Assembly (NCBI RefSeq): GCF_900156895.1
Contig: NZ_FTPD01000003.1
Coordinates: 1-64,000, forward strand
Reading direction: 5' to 3'
Length of the DNA stretch: 64,000 nt
Source: Mesorhizobium prunaredense
GTDB lineage: Bacteria > Pseudomonadota > Alphaproteobacteria > Rhizobiales > Rhizobiaceae
Position numbers and translations under genes: made by a program. Numbering within the stretch: the stretch's first letter is position 1; each line of letters opens with the position of its first letter. Under the pieces are notes generated by a model. It was not told the DNA's origin. It ran no database searches and saw only the letters and a list, made by a program, of their open reading frames with translations. Below, one piece after another: positions 56,566 to 64,000 of the stretch.

Positions 56566-56687
56566 GAATTCATGTGATGCCGGCCTGCAAACGGCAGGGT
56601 TCTCCGCTCACCTAGGCTCACGGACCGAAGTACGCTCCGCTCCGGTTCTCGAACCCAACCGTTTTCGACTCGGCCTGACATGAATTC
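56566..56687. repeat. Inverted repeat between etfB and etfA
   Basis: GAATTCATGT (56566-56575) pairs with ACATGAATTC (56678-56687), extended loosely by GCCGGCC/CGGCC. The enclosed sequence has smaller GC hairpins without a T-run. It widens the etfB-etfA gap to 159 bp, unusual for this operon. Confidence 0.7.
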
Positions 56688-56724
56688 GAGACGTCCCCAC
56701 TAAAGTGGATCAAGGAATAGAGAG

Positions 56725-57654
56725 ATGACAATTCTTCTGATTGCCGAACACGACAATGCGACGCTTTCCGACCAGACCGCCAAGGCGCTTTCGGCGGCAC
56801 TGCAGATCGGCTCCGACGTGCATGTGCTGGTCGCCGGCAACGGCGCCAAGCCGGCAGCGGACGCCGCCGCCAAGCTCAAGGGCGTGAGCAAGGTGCTGCT
56901 CGCCGAAGCCGACGAACTCACCGAGCGTCTCGCCGAACCGCTGGCGGCGCTCGTCGTCGGCATCGCCGATGCCTATGACACGATCGTCGCGCCGGCGACC
57001 TCGTCGGGCAAGAATGTCGCGCCGCGCGTGGCGGCCCTGCTCGATGTCGCGCAGGTGTCGGAGATCATCGAGATTGTCTCGCCCGATACCTTCAAGCGGC
57101 CGATCTATGCCGGCAACGCCATCCAGACGGTGCAGTCGAGCGACACCAAGAAGGTGATCACCGTGCGCACCGCCTCCTTCCAGGCTGCACCCGAGGGCGG
57201 TTCAGCCCCGGTCGAGACGGTTCAGGCAGCAGTCAATCCCGGCCTGTCGAGCTTCGTCGAGAACAAGCTTTCCGAGACCGACCGTCCGGAGCTGACTTCG
57301 GCCAGGATCATCATCTCGGGCGGCCGCGCGCTGGGCTCCTCGGAGAAGTTCCAGGAAGTCATCCTGCCGATCGCCGACAAGCTCGGCGCCGCGGTCGGCG
57401 CCTCGCGTGCCGCTGTCGATGCCGGCTATGCGCCGAACGACTGGCAGGTCGGCCAGACCGGCAAGGTGGTCGCACCCGATCTCTACATCGCCGTCGGCAT
57501 CTCCGGCGCCATCCAGCATCTTGCCGGCATGAAGGATTCGAAGGTCATCGTCGCCATCAACAAGGACGAGGAGGCGCCGATCTTCCAGGTCGCCGACTAC
57601 GGCCTCGTCGGCGACCTTTTCGTCATTCTGCCGGAACTGCAAAAGGCGCTTTGA
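56725..57654 (+). CDS. etfA: Electron transfer flavoprotein subunit alpha
   Basis: FAD-binding partner of EtfB. 309 residues; the C-terminal FAD domain is clear with '[18 protein letters not shown]', '[14 protein letters not shown]', and the signature '[20 protein letters not shown]'. Full length. ATG 56725 follows GGAATAGAGAG. It is followed by a terminator, then hbd. Confidence 0.98.
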   Translation: MTILLIAEHDNATLSDQTAKALSAALQIGSDVHVLVAGNGAKPAADAAAKLKGVSKVLLAEADELTERLAEPLAALVVGIADAYDTIVAPATSSGKNVAPRVAALLDVAQVSEIIEIVSPDTFKRPIYAGNAIQTVQSSDTKKVITVRTASFQAAPEGGSAPVETVQAAVNPGLSSFVENKLSETDRPELTSARIIISGGRALGSSEKFQEVILPIADKLGAAVGASRAAVDAGYAPNDWQVGQTGKVVAPDLYIAVGISGAIQHLAGMKDSKVIVAINKDEEAPIFQVADYGLVGDLFVILPELQKAL

Positions 57655-57683
57655 CGCCTTCTGCCAAAGCGTATTAAATTGTG

Positions 57684-57717
57684 AAGGGCGGGGTAGACGA
57701 AGTCGCCCCGCCCTTTT
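57684..57717 (+). terminator. Rho-independent terminator after etfA
   Basis: Perfect stem AAGGGCGGGG (57684-57693) / CCCCGCCCTT (57706-57715), 12-nt loop, T-run TTTT at 57714-57717. Separates etfBA from hbd, or attenuates read-through into it. Confidence 0.85.
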
Positions 57718-57771
57718 AGTTTGCACCGCACAAAAAGCAGGCCGCAAAGGCCATTTGACGGGATCGGTGTA

Positions 57772-58650
57772 ATGAACAAGATCGAGACGATCGGCATCAT
57801 CGGCGCGGGCCAGATGGGCGGCGGCATCGCCCATGTGTCCGCGCTGGCGGGCTACAAGGTGCTGGTTTACGACATCTCGCCCGAGCGCATCGAAAAGGGC
57901 ATCGCCACGATCAGCGGCAACATGGCCCGCCAGGTCGGCTCCGGCAAGCTCGAGGAAAAACTGCGCAACGAGGCGATGGCGCGCATTTCGTCAGCACCGA
58001 CCATGGCCGACCTTGCCGGTGCCGATCTGGTAATCGAGGCAGCGACCGAGGACGAGACGGTCAAGCGCAAGATCTACGCCCAGCTCTGTCCGCAGCTCAA
58101 TCCGGAAGCCATCCTGGCGACGAACACCTCGTCGATCTCGATCACACGTCTCGCCGCGCAGACCGACAGGCCGGAGCGTTTCATCGGCATCCATTTCATG
58201 AATCCGGTTCCAGTGATGAAGCTGGTCGAACTGGTGCGCGGCATCGCCACCGAGGACCAGACCTTCGAAGCGGCAAAGGCCTATGTGAACCATCTCGAGA
58301 AGACGATCACCGTCTCGGAGGATTTTCCGGCCTTCATCGTCAACCGCATCCTGCTGCCGATGATCAACGAGGCGATCTACACGCTCTATGAAGGCGTCGG
58401 CTCGGTCGACGCGATCGACACCGCCATGCGGCTCGGCGCCAACCATCCGATGGGACCGCTGCAGCTTGCCGATTTCATCGGCCTCGACACCTGCCTGTCG
58501 ATCATGCAGGTGCTGCATGACGGCCTGTCGGATTCGAAATACCGCCCCTGCCCGCTGCTGGTGAAATATGTCGAGGCCGGCTGGCTCGGCCGCAAGACCG
58601 GACGCGGCTTCTACGACTATCGCGGCGAGCATCCCGTTCCGACGCGCTGA
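57772..58650 (+). CDS. 3-hydroxybutyryl-CoA dehydrogenase
   Basis: Interconverts acetoacetyl-CoA and 3-hydroxybutyryl-CoA with NAD(P), in fatty acid and polyhydroxybutyrate turnover. 292 residues: Rossmann motif '[16 protein letters not shown]', catalytic His in '[17 protein letters not shown]', Glu in 'LVELVRG' and the C-terminal '[17 protein letters not shown]', '[12 protein letters not shown]'. Downstream of etfBA after a terminator; the functional link with ETF is strong. Confidence 0.95.
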   Translation: MNKIETIGIIGAGQMGGGIAHVSALAGYKVLVYDISPERIEKGIATISGNMARQVGSGKLEEKLRNEAMARISSAPTMADLAGADLVIEAATEDETVKRKIYAQLCPQLNPEAILATNTSSISITRLAAQTDRPERFIGIHFMNPVPVMKLVELVRGIATEDQTFEAAKAYVNHLEKTITVSEDFPAFIVNRILLPMINEAIYTLYEGVGSVDAIDTAMRLGANHPMGPLQLADFIGLDTCLSIMQVLHDGLSDSKYRPCPLLVKYVEAGWLGRKTGRGFYDYRGEHPVPTR

Positions 58651-58786
58651 CCGGCGATACGAGCCAGCGCGCGGTCGCGCTGAGTGAAGACCATGCTGCT
58701 GTTTTGTCGACAGCTTCGTGGCCGCGGATCGAAGACCGCATCGGGCCGATCCTTGCTCGTTTGCTCGCCGACCGCCGAAGGCCTCT

Positions 58787-59103
58787 CTAAATGACTATTA
58801 AACCTTGTGCGGCGCCCTCTATATTTCCACTCAATTTGATCACAACCCAGCGTACCTTATTCGCATCGTTGTCCGCTTTTTCAGTCGCCTCAGCAATCAT
58901 CGGCAGTCTTGTTTCACTTGCTGTCTTCGAATCATCGACATAGACTTCAATTTGATCGTCCGGTTGCGCGCCAGCCTGATCGAATGAGGCGTAGAATTCC
59001 AAGTTGGCCGTCAGAAGCTCATCGCCAACAATGTCAAAGTATCCAATGCCCCCCTGACGATTCCAACAGGGCTTTCTTCCAGATAATCTATCTCTACAGC
59101 CAT
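58787..59103 (-). pseudogene. Small protein gene interrupted at a poly-G tract
   Basis: ATG 59103, with GGGAGGAA at ideal distance, begins 'MAVEIDYLEESPVGIVR'. At a run of six Gs (CCCCCC on + at 59049-59054) the frame runs into TGA; one added G restores 'GIGYFDIVGDELLTANLEF' and 'YASFDQAGAQPDDQIEVYVDD' through to TAG... at 58787, a ~105-residue acidic protein of unknown family. The downstream part alone has only a TTG start without ribosome site. Pseudogene, phase-variable switch or sequencing error. It follows the GGGMGRS gene by 40 bp. Confidence 0.7.
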
Positions 59104-59143
59104 ATGAAGTTCCTCCCTTGTTCCTGCCTGATGTTCGACGAGA

Positions 59144-59785
59144 TCAATCGAGATCACCTGGTTTTCGTGGCGTCCATCCGCTTGATCTTGCCATCACGCC
59201 GCCCGATCTACCCATGCCGCCACCGGATCTGCCCATGCCGCCGCCCGATCTACCCATGCCTCCGCCCGACCTGCCCATGCCTCCGCCATAGGCCTCTCCA
59301 GATAACAGGATTTGCTCGAGTGACCCCGTCTCTGCGTCCAACCTGAGCGAATGGTCGCTCTTGTCGTAAATCCATACTTTCATGTCCTTGGAGAAAGCCC
59401 CAATCTGAAAGCCGAGACCCGTTCGCGCACTGGAGCCGGGAACTCGGGACAGTCTTTTGTACGCAACTTCGTTGTCGGCATCGGTCGGGGGAGGGTCGTC
59501 GGGGTCGAGGCCAGCCCCATGGACGAGAAAAATCGCTGGCGGAGCCAGTTCATAAAATGCTCCTTCAAAGGAAAAAGAAAAAATCCGTGCCAAACGCGCG
59601 TCAGGGTCTTCCTTCCCAGCGGGACCAGCAACATGTTCGAGCTGGCGTCGCAGAAAATTGTTGTTTCCTAGTCTTGGTACCTGCAAGTTACCGTTTATGC
59701 CGCCTCCTTTCAAAATCACGTCTTCAAGCAGCCGACCAAACAGATATACAGACGATACGCCAAGTAGTGTTTCATTATCTGACAT
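59144..59785 (-). CDS. Unknown protein with C-terminal GGGMGRS heptad repeats
   Basis: A 213-residue protein without signal peptide or membrane helix. N-terminal 150 residues are mixed alpha/beta ('SSVYLFGRLLEDVILKGGG', 'LARIFSFSFEGAFYELAPPAIFLVHGAG', 'KDMKVWIYDKSDHSLRLDAETGSLEQILL'); no family was recognised. The tail is five heptads, four exact GGGMGRS and one GGVMARS, then 'SGWTPRKPGDLD'. Glycine/arginine repeats suggest binding to RNA, nucleic acid or a surface (inference). ATG 59785 follows GGAGAGG. It is 22 bp after the metallopeptidase stop. Confidence 0.68.
   Translation of the reverse strand: MSDNETLLGVSSVYLFGRLLEDVILKGGGINGNLQVPRLGNNNFLRRQLEHVAGPAGKEDPDARLARIFSFSFEGAFYELAPPAIFLVHGAGLDPDDPPPTDADNEVAYKRLSRVPGSSARTGLGFQIGAFSKDMKVWIYDKSDHSLRLDAETGSLEQILLSGEAYGGGMGRSGGGMGRSGGGMGRSGGGMGRSGGVMARSSGWTPRKPGDLD
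59183..59287 (-). repeat. Five 21-bp tandem repeats encoding GGGMGRS
   Basis: Period 21 nt, in frame, inside the unknown protein gene. Copies differ at synonymous positions (for example GCC/GCT glycine codons), so the amino acid repeat appears to be kept by selection; the last copy is degenerate. Confidence 0.85.
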
Positions 59786-59807
59786 CTTCCTCTCCACTCA
59801 TTATTAT

Positions 59808-61136
59808 CTAGCTAGACATCGACCTCGCTAACAGAACTCTTTCTCGATAACTCATCTTCGGAAAATTAGATATATCTCTCGGCAGCAAGGTGCGCGCCGA
59901 ATGGGAATGACCGCGGCGCGGCCTATTGTTGATCCGCCTGCCAGCGTGCAGCTCGCCGATGCCCCGACGCCTGAAATTGCGATCGATGAGCCTTGCGAAC
60001 TCACCCCCCGTCTCGACCTCGTCGACGGCGAGCATCGCCGTCGCGACATCTCCATAGTCCAGAAAATCAGGCCCAAGAGCCCACAGCGTTTCGGCGAGAT
60101 ACATCCCGACGACGTCGCGCGCATCGAGCAGCGCCTCGCGGAAGCCGTCAGTCCGGCGGGCGAAAGCGCGGTCGAAGGCGTCCTGCAGCGGCGCCCGGGC
60201 AGCCGGATCGGCTTCGGCGACATCGGCGAGATTCTCGACCTCGGGCGAGATCAGGCCGCGAGCCACCAGGCTCTCGTGAAAGATATCGACCAGAATGTCG
60301 AATATCGCGCCGGTGAGCGGCTCCGACAGGTCATGCTCGTTCTTCCAACCGTGAACGAATTCGGCCATCGTCCGCTGGTTGTTCGCCAACCTTATCTGGC
60401 TATGCGGCGAAAATTCCGAAAAGCGCGCGAGACGGTTGGCGAGATAGAGGTTGCCGCGCGTCTCGTCCAGCACATTGTTGATCACCGACGGGAAATGCAT
60501 GGCGGCGATCAGCGACACGCAGTCGGAGAAGGCTTCCTGGAAGCCGACATATTCGGGGAACTCTTTGCCCAGGCCCGGCACGCCCAGCACGGCGAAGGCT
60601 ATAGCGTGGCCGACCTCGTGGGCGACGATGTCGAAGTCGAGGCTGAAAGGGAGGATACTTCCGTCCGTCTCGAACTGGCTGCCCACTTCGAGATAGCCGT
60701 AGCCGAACTGCGCATTGTTCCACGTCGGCAGAATCGAGATTTCCAGACGCTCATGGTGATCGCGGAAATGCCATGCAACCGACTGGCCGAGATAGCGTTC
60801 CCACACATCGAGCGTGAACCGCACGGAGCCGAAGAGATGCGCGGCCTCGAAGCCGGGCATCGATGGCTGGTAGTGATCGAAATTGCCGCGCTCGTCGGGC
60901 ACTGCCGGCGCGAGGATATTTCCTGTCCACGGCGGCAGATAGATAAACGGCGTTCCCAAGGGCGCGCGGTTCACGCCATAGGGCATGGTCTTGCCGACCG
61001 GCTCCACGACATACATTCGATCGTCAGACGGGCCGACACCGACGCTTCCGAGCGGCGATGAAACCGTGACGATTTCAGGGCACGCTCGAGCGTCCTCGAA
61101 CGGAGGCTGGACAAAGAGCCTGAACCGGGTCGCCAT
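59808..61136 (-). CDS. Gluzincin-type metallopeptidase-like protein, unknown family
   Basis: 442 residues, no signal peptide. 'DFDIVAHEVGHAIAF' gives an HEVGH zinc site (residues 173-177), with a third ligand candidate Glu201 in 'GFQEAFSDCVSL', the same order as thermolysin's HELTH...NEAISD (M4). 'NNAQFGYGYLEVGS' before it resembles the M4 substrate strand. The N-terminal 100 residues are Pro-rich, and the ~200-residue C-terminal helical part is unfamiliar. It is probably an active peptidase; target unknown. Lies between the TPR cyclase gene (120 bp upstream) and the GGGMGRS gene. Confidence 0.75.
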   Translation of the reverse strand: MATRFRLFVQPPFEDARACPEIVTVSSPLGSVGVGPSDDRMYVVEPVGKTMPYGVNRAPLGTPFIYLPPWTGNILAPAVPDERGNFDHYQPSMPGFEAAHLFGSVRFTLDVWERYLGQSVAWHFRDHHERLEISILPTWNNAQFGYGYLEVGSQFETDGSILPFSLDFDIVAHEVGHAIAFAVLGVPGLGKEFPEYVGFQEAFSDCVSLIAAMHFPSVINNVLDETRGNLYLANRLARFSEFSPHSQIRLANNQRTMAEFVHGWKNEHDLSEPLTGAIFDILVDIFHESLVARGLISPEVENLADVAEADPAARAPLQDAFDRAFARRTDGFREALLDARDVVGMYLAETLWALGPDFLDYGDVATAMLAVDEVETGGEFARLIDRNFRRRGIGELHAGRRINNRPRRGHSHSARTLLPRDISNFPKMSYRERVLLARSMSS

Positions 61137-61256
61137 CCCAGTACCCCACGACCTATATTAGCTCAGCATAAATTAATCTTCGTTGCTTGGCGAGAACTTC
61201 GTAAGCAGCGTAAGTCTTTCTGTTTGTCGGGTCTGCGAACGCGCGCCGGCCCCGCC

Positions 61257-63122
61257 CTATTCCGTGAGTTCTATCAGCCTGGGGTAGCGCGGGTGGCCGC
61301 GAATGGGCTCGAAATCGGAATCGTTCTTGAACCACAGCTTCATTTCCGTGCCGACCTGAGGCAACCAGGCCTCCAGCAGGTCGATCGACCGGTCGCTCTC
61401 GCCCAGCAGCGCATAGGTGCAGGCGGCATTGTACTGGATATTTATGTCGCCGGTTTCGGTCGCAAGGGAGCGCTCGAGCCATGCCAATGCTCGATCGTGC
61501 TCACCGAGGAAGGCGAGCATGATCGCGCCAAGGCATCCGACATTGGCATTCTCCGGGTGGAGCCTTAGCTCCTCCTCGGCCTTCTCTATCGCGATCCGCG
61601 CATAGTTTTCGGCTTGATCGTTCTGCCCGAGCGAGCGGAAGACGTTCACGAGCATAACCGGCGCACCATAGTCCGTCGGCTTGATCTCCATTGCCCTCAG
61701 GAAATACGTTGCTGCCAGTTCGAACTGACCCTGGGTCACGCAGAACTCGGCATAGTACCGATTGGCCTCATGGCAGTTAGGATCGATGGCCAAAGCCCGC
61801 TCGAAGGCGGCAACTGACTCGGCGCGGCGACCAGCGCCCGAAAGGGCGTGCCCCATGGCCGCATACGCTTCTGGCAGATTGGGGTCGATAGCCAACGCCT
61901 TTGCAGTGGTTGCCAGAATATCCTCGACCTGAATGTCGAAGCCAAATTGCGAGCGGAGCCGCGTGTTGCAGACCGCGATGCCGGCATAGGCTCGAGCATA
62001 GCTCGGGTCGAGTTCGATAGCCCTGGCGAAACTTTGCCTTGCCATCAGGTGGTTTGCCTTCGACGCGATGTGATAATACTCGCGGCCTCTCAGATAATGC
62101 GTATAGGCTTCCACATTCTCGGTCGGCGCTTGCTCGATCGCCTTCTTCTCCTCGGGAAGGAGTTTGACCTTGAGCTGCTCGACGATTGCCTTGGCGATCT
62201 CGTCCTGCACGGCGAAGATATCGGTGAGGTCGCGGTCGTAGCGGGCGGCCCAGACGTGGCCGTCGCTCGCCCCTTCGGTCAGTTCGGCATTGATCCTGAC
62301 GCGGTTCCCGGCTTTGCGGACGCTTCCCTCGACCACATAGGCGACACCGAGTTCACTGGCGATGTGTTCCAGGTTCAGGGCGCGGCGCTTGCAGGCGAAG
62401 ACGGTGTTGCGGCTGAGCACGAAGAGGCCCGAAACGTTGGACAGGTCCGTGATGATGTCCTCGGTGATGCCGTCGCTGAAGAACTCCTGGTCGGGATCGT
62501 TGCTCATATTGGCGAAGGGCAGGACGGCCACCGAAGGCTTGTCGGGGCGCGTCCCAATCTCGCCGGTCCGCATTTCGTTGCGCGAGGCGACATTCCCCCA
62601 ATTGGCGAAATAGACATGCACCGGATGGGACATGTTCTTCACCGTCCTGGCACCCTGATCGGCGAAGTCCAGGTCGAGTTTGTTGCCGACCTCGTGGCGT
62701 ACCGCCTCCGAACAGGCAATGCCGCCGGGTACGGCGAGACCTTGCAACCGGACTGCCATGTTCACGCCGTCGCCGTAAAAATCGTCGCCGTCGACGATAA
62801 GATCGCCGAGATTGATGCCCATCCGAAACTTGAAATGGCGGCCTTCCGGGATCCCGGCGTTGCGCTCTACCATCCCGCGCTGGATTTCTACGGCACAACG
62901 GGCGGCGTTGAGAACGCTGCCGAACTCGACAAGCAAGCCGTCGCCCATCACCTTGAAGATGCGCCCGCCATGCTTGGCTACAGTGGGATCGAAGAACTCG
63001 CGGCGATGCTGGCGAAGCGCGCCGAGCGTTCGCTCTTCATTTGCTTCCATCAGGCGACTGTAGCCTACCACGTCGGCAGCCAGGATCGCCGCCAGACGGC
63101 GCTCAACCCGCTCCTCGGACAT
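61257..63122 (-). CDS. Class III adenylate cyclase with TolB-like and TPR regions
   Basis: A 621-residue cytoplasmic protein. Cyclase domain at 1-180 with metal Asp in 'AADVVGYSRLM' and 'FKVMGDGLLVEFG' (canonical Lys four before the Asp), and 'YGDGVNMAVRL' (Asn/Arg). Then a TolB/FlgO-like domain ('PSVAVLPFANMSNDPDQEFFSDGITEDIITDLS'), and 6-8 TPRs ('AYAAMGHALSGAGRRAESVAAFERALAIDPN'). This architecture is abundant in rhizobia. All catalytic residues are kept, so cAMP production is likely. ATG 63122 chosen from GGAGA upstream; ORF could extend to 63164. First gene of the 63.1-58.8 kb cluster. Confidence 0.9.
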   Translation of the reverse strand: MSEERVERRLAAILAADVVGYSRLMEANEERTLGALRQHRREFFDPTVAKHGGRIFKVMGDGLLVEFGSVLNAARCAVEIQRGMVERNAGIPEGRHFKFRMGINLGDLIVDGDDFYGDGVNMAVRLQGLAVPGGIACSEAVRHEVGNKLDLDFADQGARTVKNMSHPVHVYFANWGNVASRNEMRTGEIGTRPDKPSVAVLPFANMSNDPDQEFFSDGITEDIITDLSNVSGLFVLSRNTVFACKRRALNLEHIASELGVAYVVEGSVRKAGNRVRINAELTEGASDGHVWAARYDRDLTDIFAVQDEIAKAIVEQLKVKLLPEEKKAIEQAPTENVEAYTHYLRGREYYHIASKANHLMARQSFARAIELDPSYARAYAGIAVCNTRLRSQFGFDIQVEDILATTAKALAIDPNLPEAYAAMGHALSGAGRRAESVAAFERALAIDPNCHEANRYYAEFCVTQGQFELAATYFLRAMEIKPTDYGAPVMLVNVFRSLGQNDQAENYARIAIEKAEEELRLHPENANVGCLGAIMLAFLGEHDRALAWLERSLATETGDINIQYNAACTYALLGESDRSIDLLEAWLPQVGTEMKLWFKNDSDFEPIRGHPRYPRLIELTE

Positions 63123-63411
63123 GCCGTCTCCGGAAAACGTCGATACTACACGATTCAACGGCATACCGGCAACTAATGGCTTACCGACACTAGTGGCTTA
63201 CCGGCAATGCCACTGGAACGGCCGCTCAGGGTCATGAGCGTTGGCTGCGCCCAGGTCGGCATTGAAGAAGATCGGTTCGGGAAGGTCGAGATTGGGTCAA
63301 GGGCGTGAATCGGCACGGGCGAACGAACTTCTGCAACGGGTCAAACCAAGTCGTTCAGAAATGAATGAGTTTTGACCTTATAGCATCACGGTCTCCGATC
63401 GCAGGCAGTCG
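63123..63411. other. Intergenic stretch with a short tandem repeat
   Basis: 289 bp between two minus-strand genes. 63164-63211 holds nearly three copies of a 17-18 bp unit 'TACCGGCAACTAATGGCT'. The remainder shows no gene; it probably carries the promoter of the cyclase cluster, but no clear -35/-10 was found. Confidence 0.5.
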
Positions 63412-64000
63412 CTACCAGCGCACGAAAAGCCGCCCGCCGAGCGCGCCGAGCGCGGCGAGGATGGCAATCGCGATCGTATACCAGGTGGCGACGAAAAGCG
63501 GCGAATCGTCGAAGCAGTGCGCGGCATAGAAGGTTGCCGCCAGCCCGCCGGCGAGCAGGCCCGCCACGGCTCCGGCAAGCACCGGCCGCGTCGGGGCGCC
63601 ATAACGCAGCACCGCCAGGAAGACGGCAAGCGGACCGATGCCGATCAGCGGAATGAAGCTCAGGCAGATAACCATGTTGCTGCCGACCAGCCGCCGGCCC
63701 CAGTCGGCCGCAGGCACGGAAAGGAGTTCCAGACCCACCGCTACGCCCACCAGCAGCGGTGCGGCAACCATCCAGGCCGCCGCTCTGCTCGTCGCTGCAC
63801 CGGGTGTCGACAGGGCGCGGCTCAAGGCGAAGGCACTGACCGCCAGAGCCATCGTGAACACGAACTTGGCAACGAAACGCGTCGTATACATGGCGGTCGC
63901 GATGTCGGTGCGCGGACCGATCGCCAGCCAGAAAACCGCCGCCGCGATCAGCGTAGCCGCACCTGCGCCTATCCACCAGGCCGAGCCAAGCGGCATCGCC
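63412..64000 (-). CDS. NrsF/DUF1109-type anti-sigma membrane protein (5' end cut off)
   Basis: At least 194 residues with six hydrophobic helices and the family's closing motif 'AAHCFDDSPLFVATWYTIA', which includes the conserved cysteine. NrsF proteins hold an ECF sigma factor (SigF) at the membrane and release it under oxidative or metal stress. The start lies beyond the window; the partner sigma gene would be expected there. The N-terminal ~20 residues are missing. Confidence 0.85.
   Translation of the reverse strand, partial: AMPLGSAWWIGAGAATLIAAAVFWLAIGPRTDIATAMYTTRFVAKFVFTMALAVSAFALSRALSTPGAATSRAAAWMVAAPLLVGVAVGLELLSVPAADWGRRLVGSNMVICLSFIPLIGIGPLAVFLAVLRYGAPTRPVLAGAVAGLLAGGLAATFYAAHCFDDSPLFVATWYTIAIAILAALGALGGRLFVRW

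Overview
The window looks like chromosome of a high-GC alphaproteobacterium of the Rhizobiales, most likely Mesorhizobium or a close relative. The basis is gene order (ubiG-lysC-ptsP-prfA-prmC-DUF4167-clpB; secA-parvulin-argJ-GNAT-mutT; etfB-etfA-hbd), rhizobial protein families (DUF4167, DUF1178, NrsF/DUF1109, MmcQ/YjbR) and many short palindromic intergenic repeats of the type scattered through Mesorhizobium genomes. No species call is possible from this view.

Layout. 1-6.5 kb: a strong sigma70-type promoter leaving the left edge, then envelope genes (M23 peptidoglycan hydrolase, MFS exporter, L,D-transpeptidase). 6.5-17.8 kb: housekeeping block with clpB (sigma32-like promoter), DUF4167, prmC/prfA (release factor and its methylase), ptsP (nitrogen PTS), lysC and ubiG. 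17.8-20.4 kb: small accessory patch with a DMT exporter and divergent MarR regulator, an ankyrin fragment, and a BrnT-type toxin (frameshifted) with an HTH antitoxin and palindromic operator. 20.5-29.2 kb: DUF1178, C-N hydrolase, grxC, comF, a methyltransferase, Flp pilin, mutT, GNAT, argJ, an inserted TetR gene and a periplasmic parvulin. 29.4-36.4 kb: secA, a polysaccharide flippase coupled to an acyltransferase, and an exported protein.

36.6-46.8 kb is a probable genomic island in tRNA-Leu(CAA). A perfect 100-bp direct repeat, starting in the anticodon loop and running through the tRNA 5' half and promoter, lies at each end, 10,094 bp apart. Inside are a lipoprotein lipase, a DUF2092 protein, an arylsulfatase, an alcohol dehydrogenase, a Cache/HAMP adenylate cyclase, two frameshifted small genes, the first codons of a tyrosine integrase, and relics of three other tRNAs, including a complete second tRNA-Leu(CAA). 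It looks like a decaying, perhaps composite, integrative element.

47-58.7 kb: YqaA, DsbB, HNH nuclease, DNA glycosylase, GluQ-RS, DMT exporter, YihY, SDR, small membrane protein, cobalamin adenosyltransferase, rhomboid protease, and the electron-transfer flavoprotein/3-hydroxybutyryl-CoA dehydrogenase cluster. 58.8-63.1 kb: an unfamiliar minus-strand cluster of a class III cyclase with TolB-like and TPR regions, an HExxH metallopeptidase, a protein ending in five GGGMGRS heptads, and a small gene broken at a poly-G tract. This is the best candidate for an undescribed system. The right edge cuts an NrsF-type anti-sigma membrane protein.
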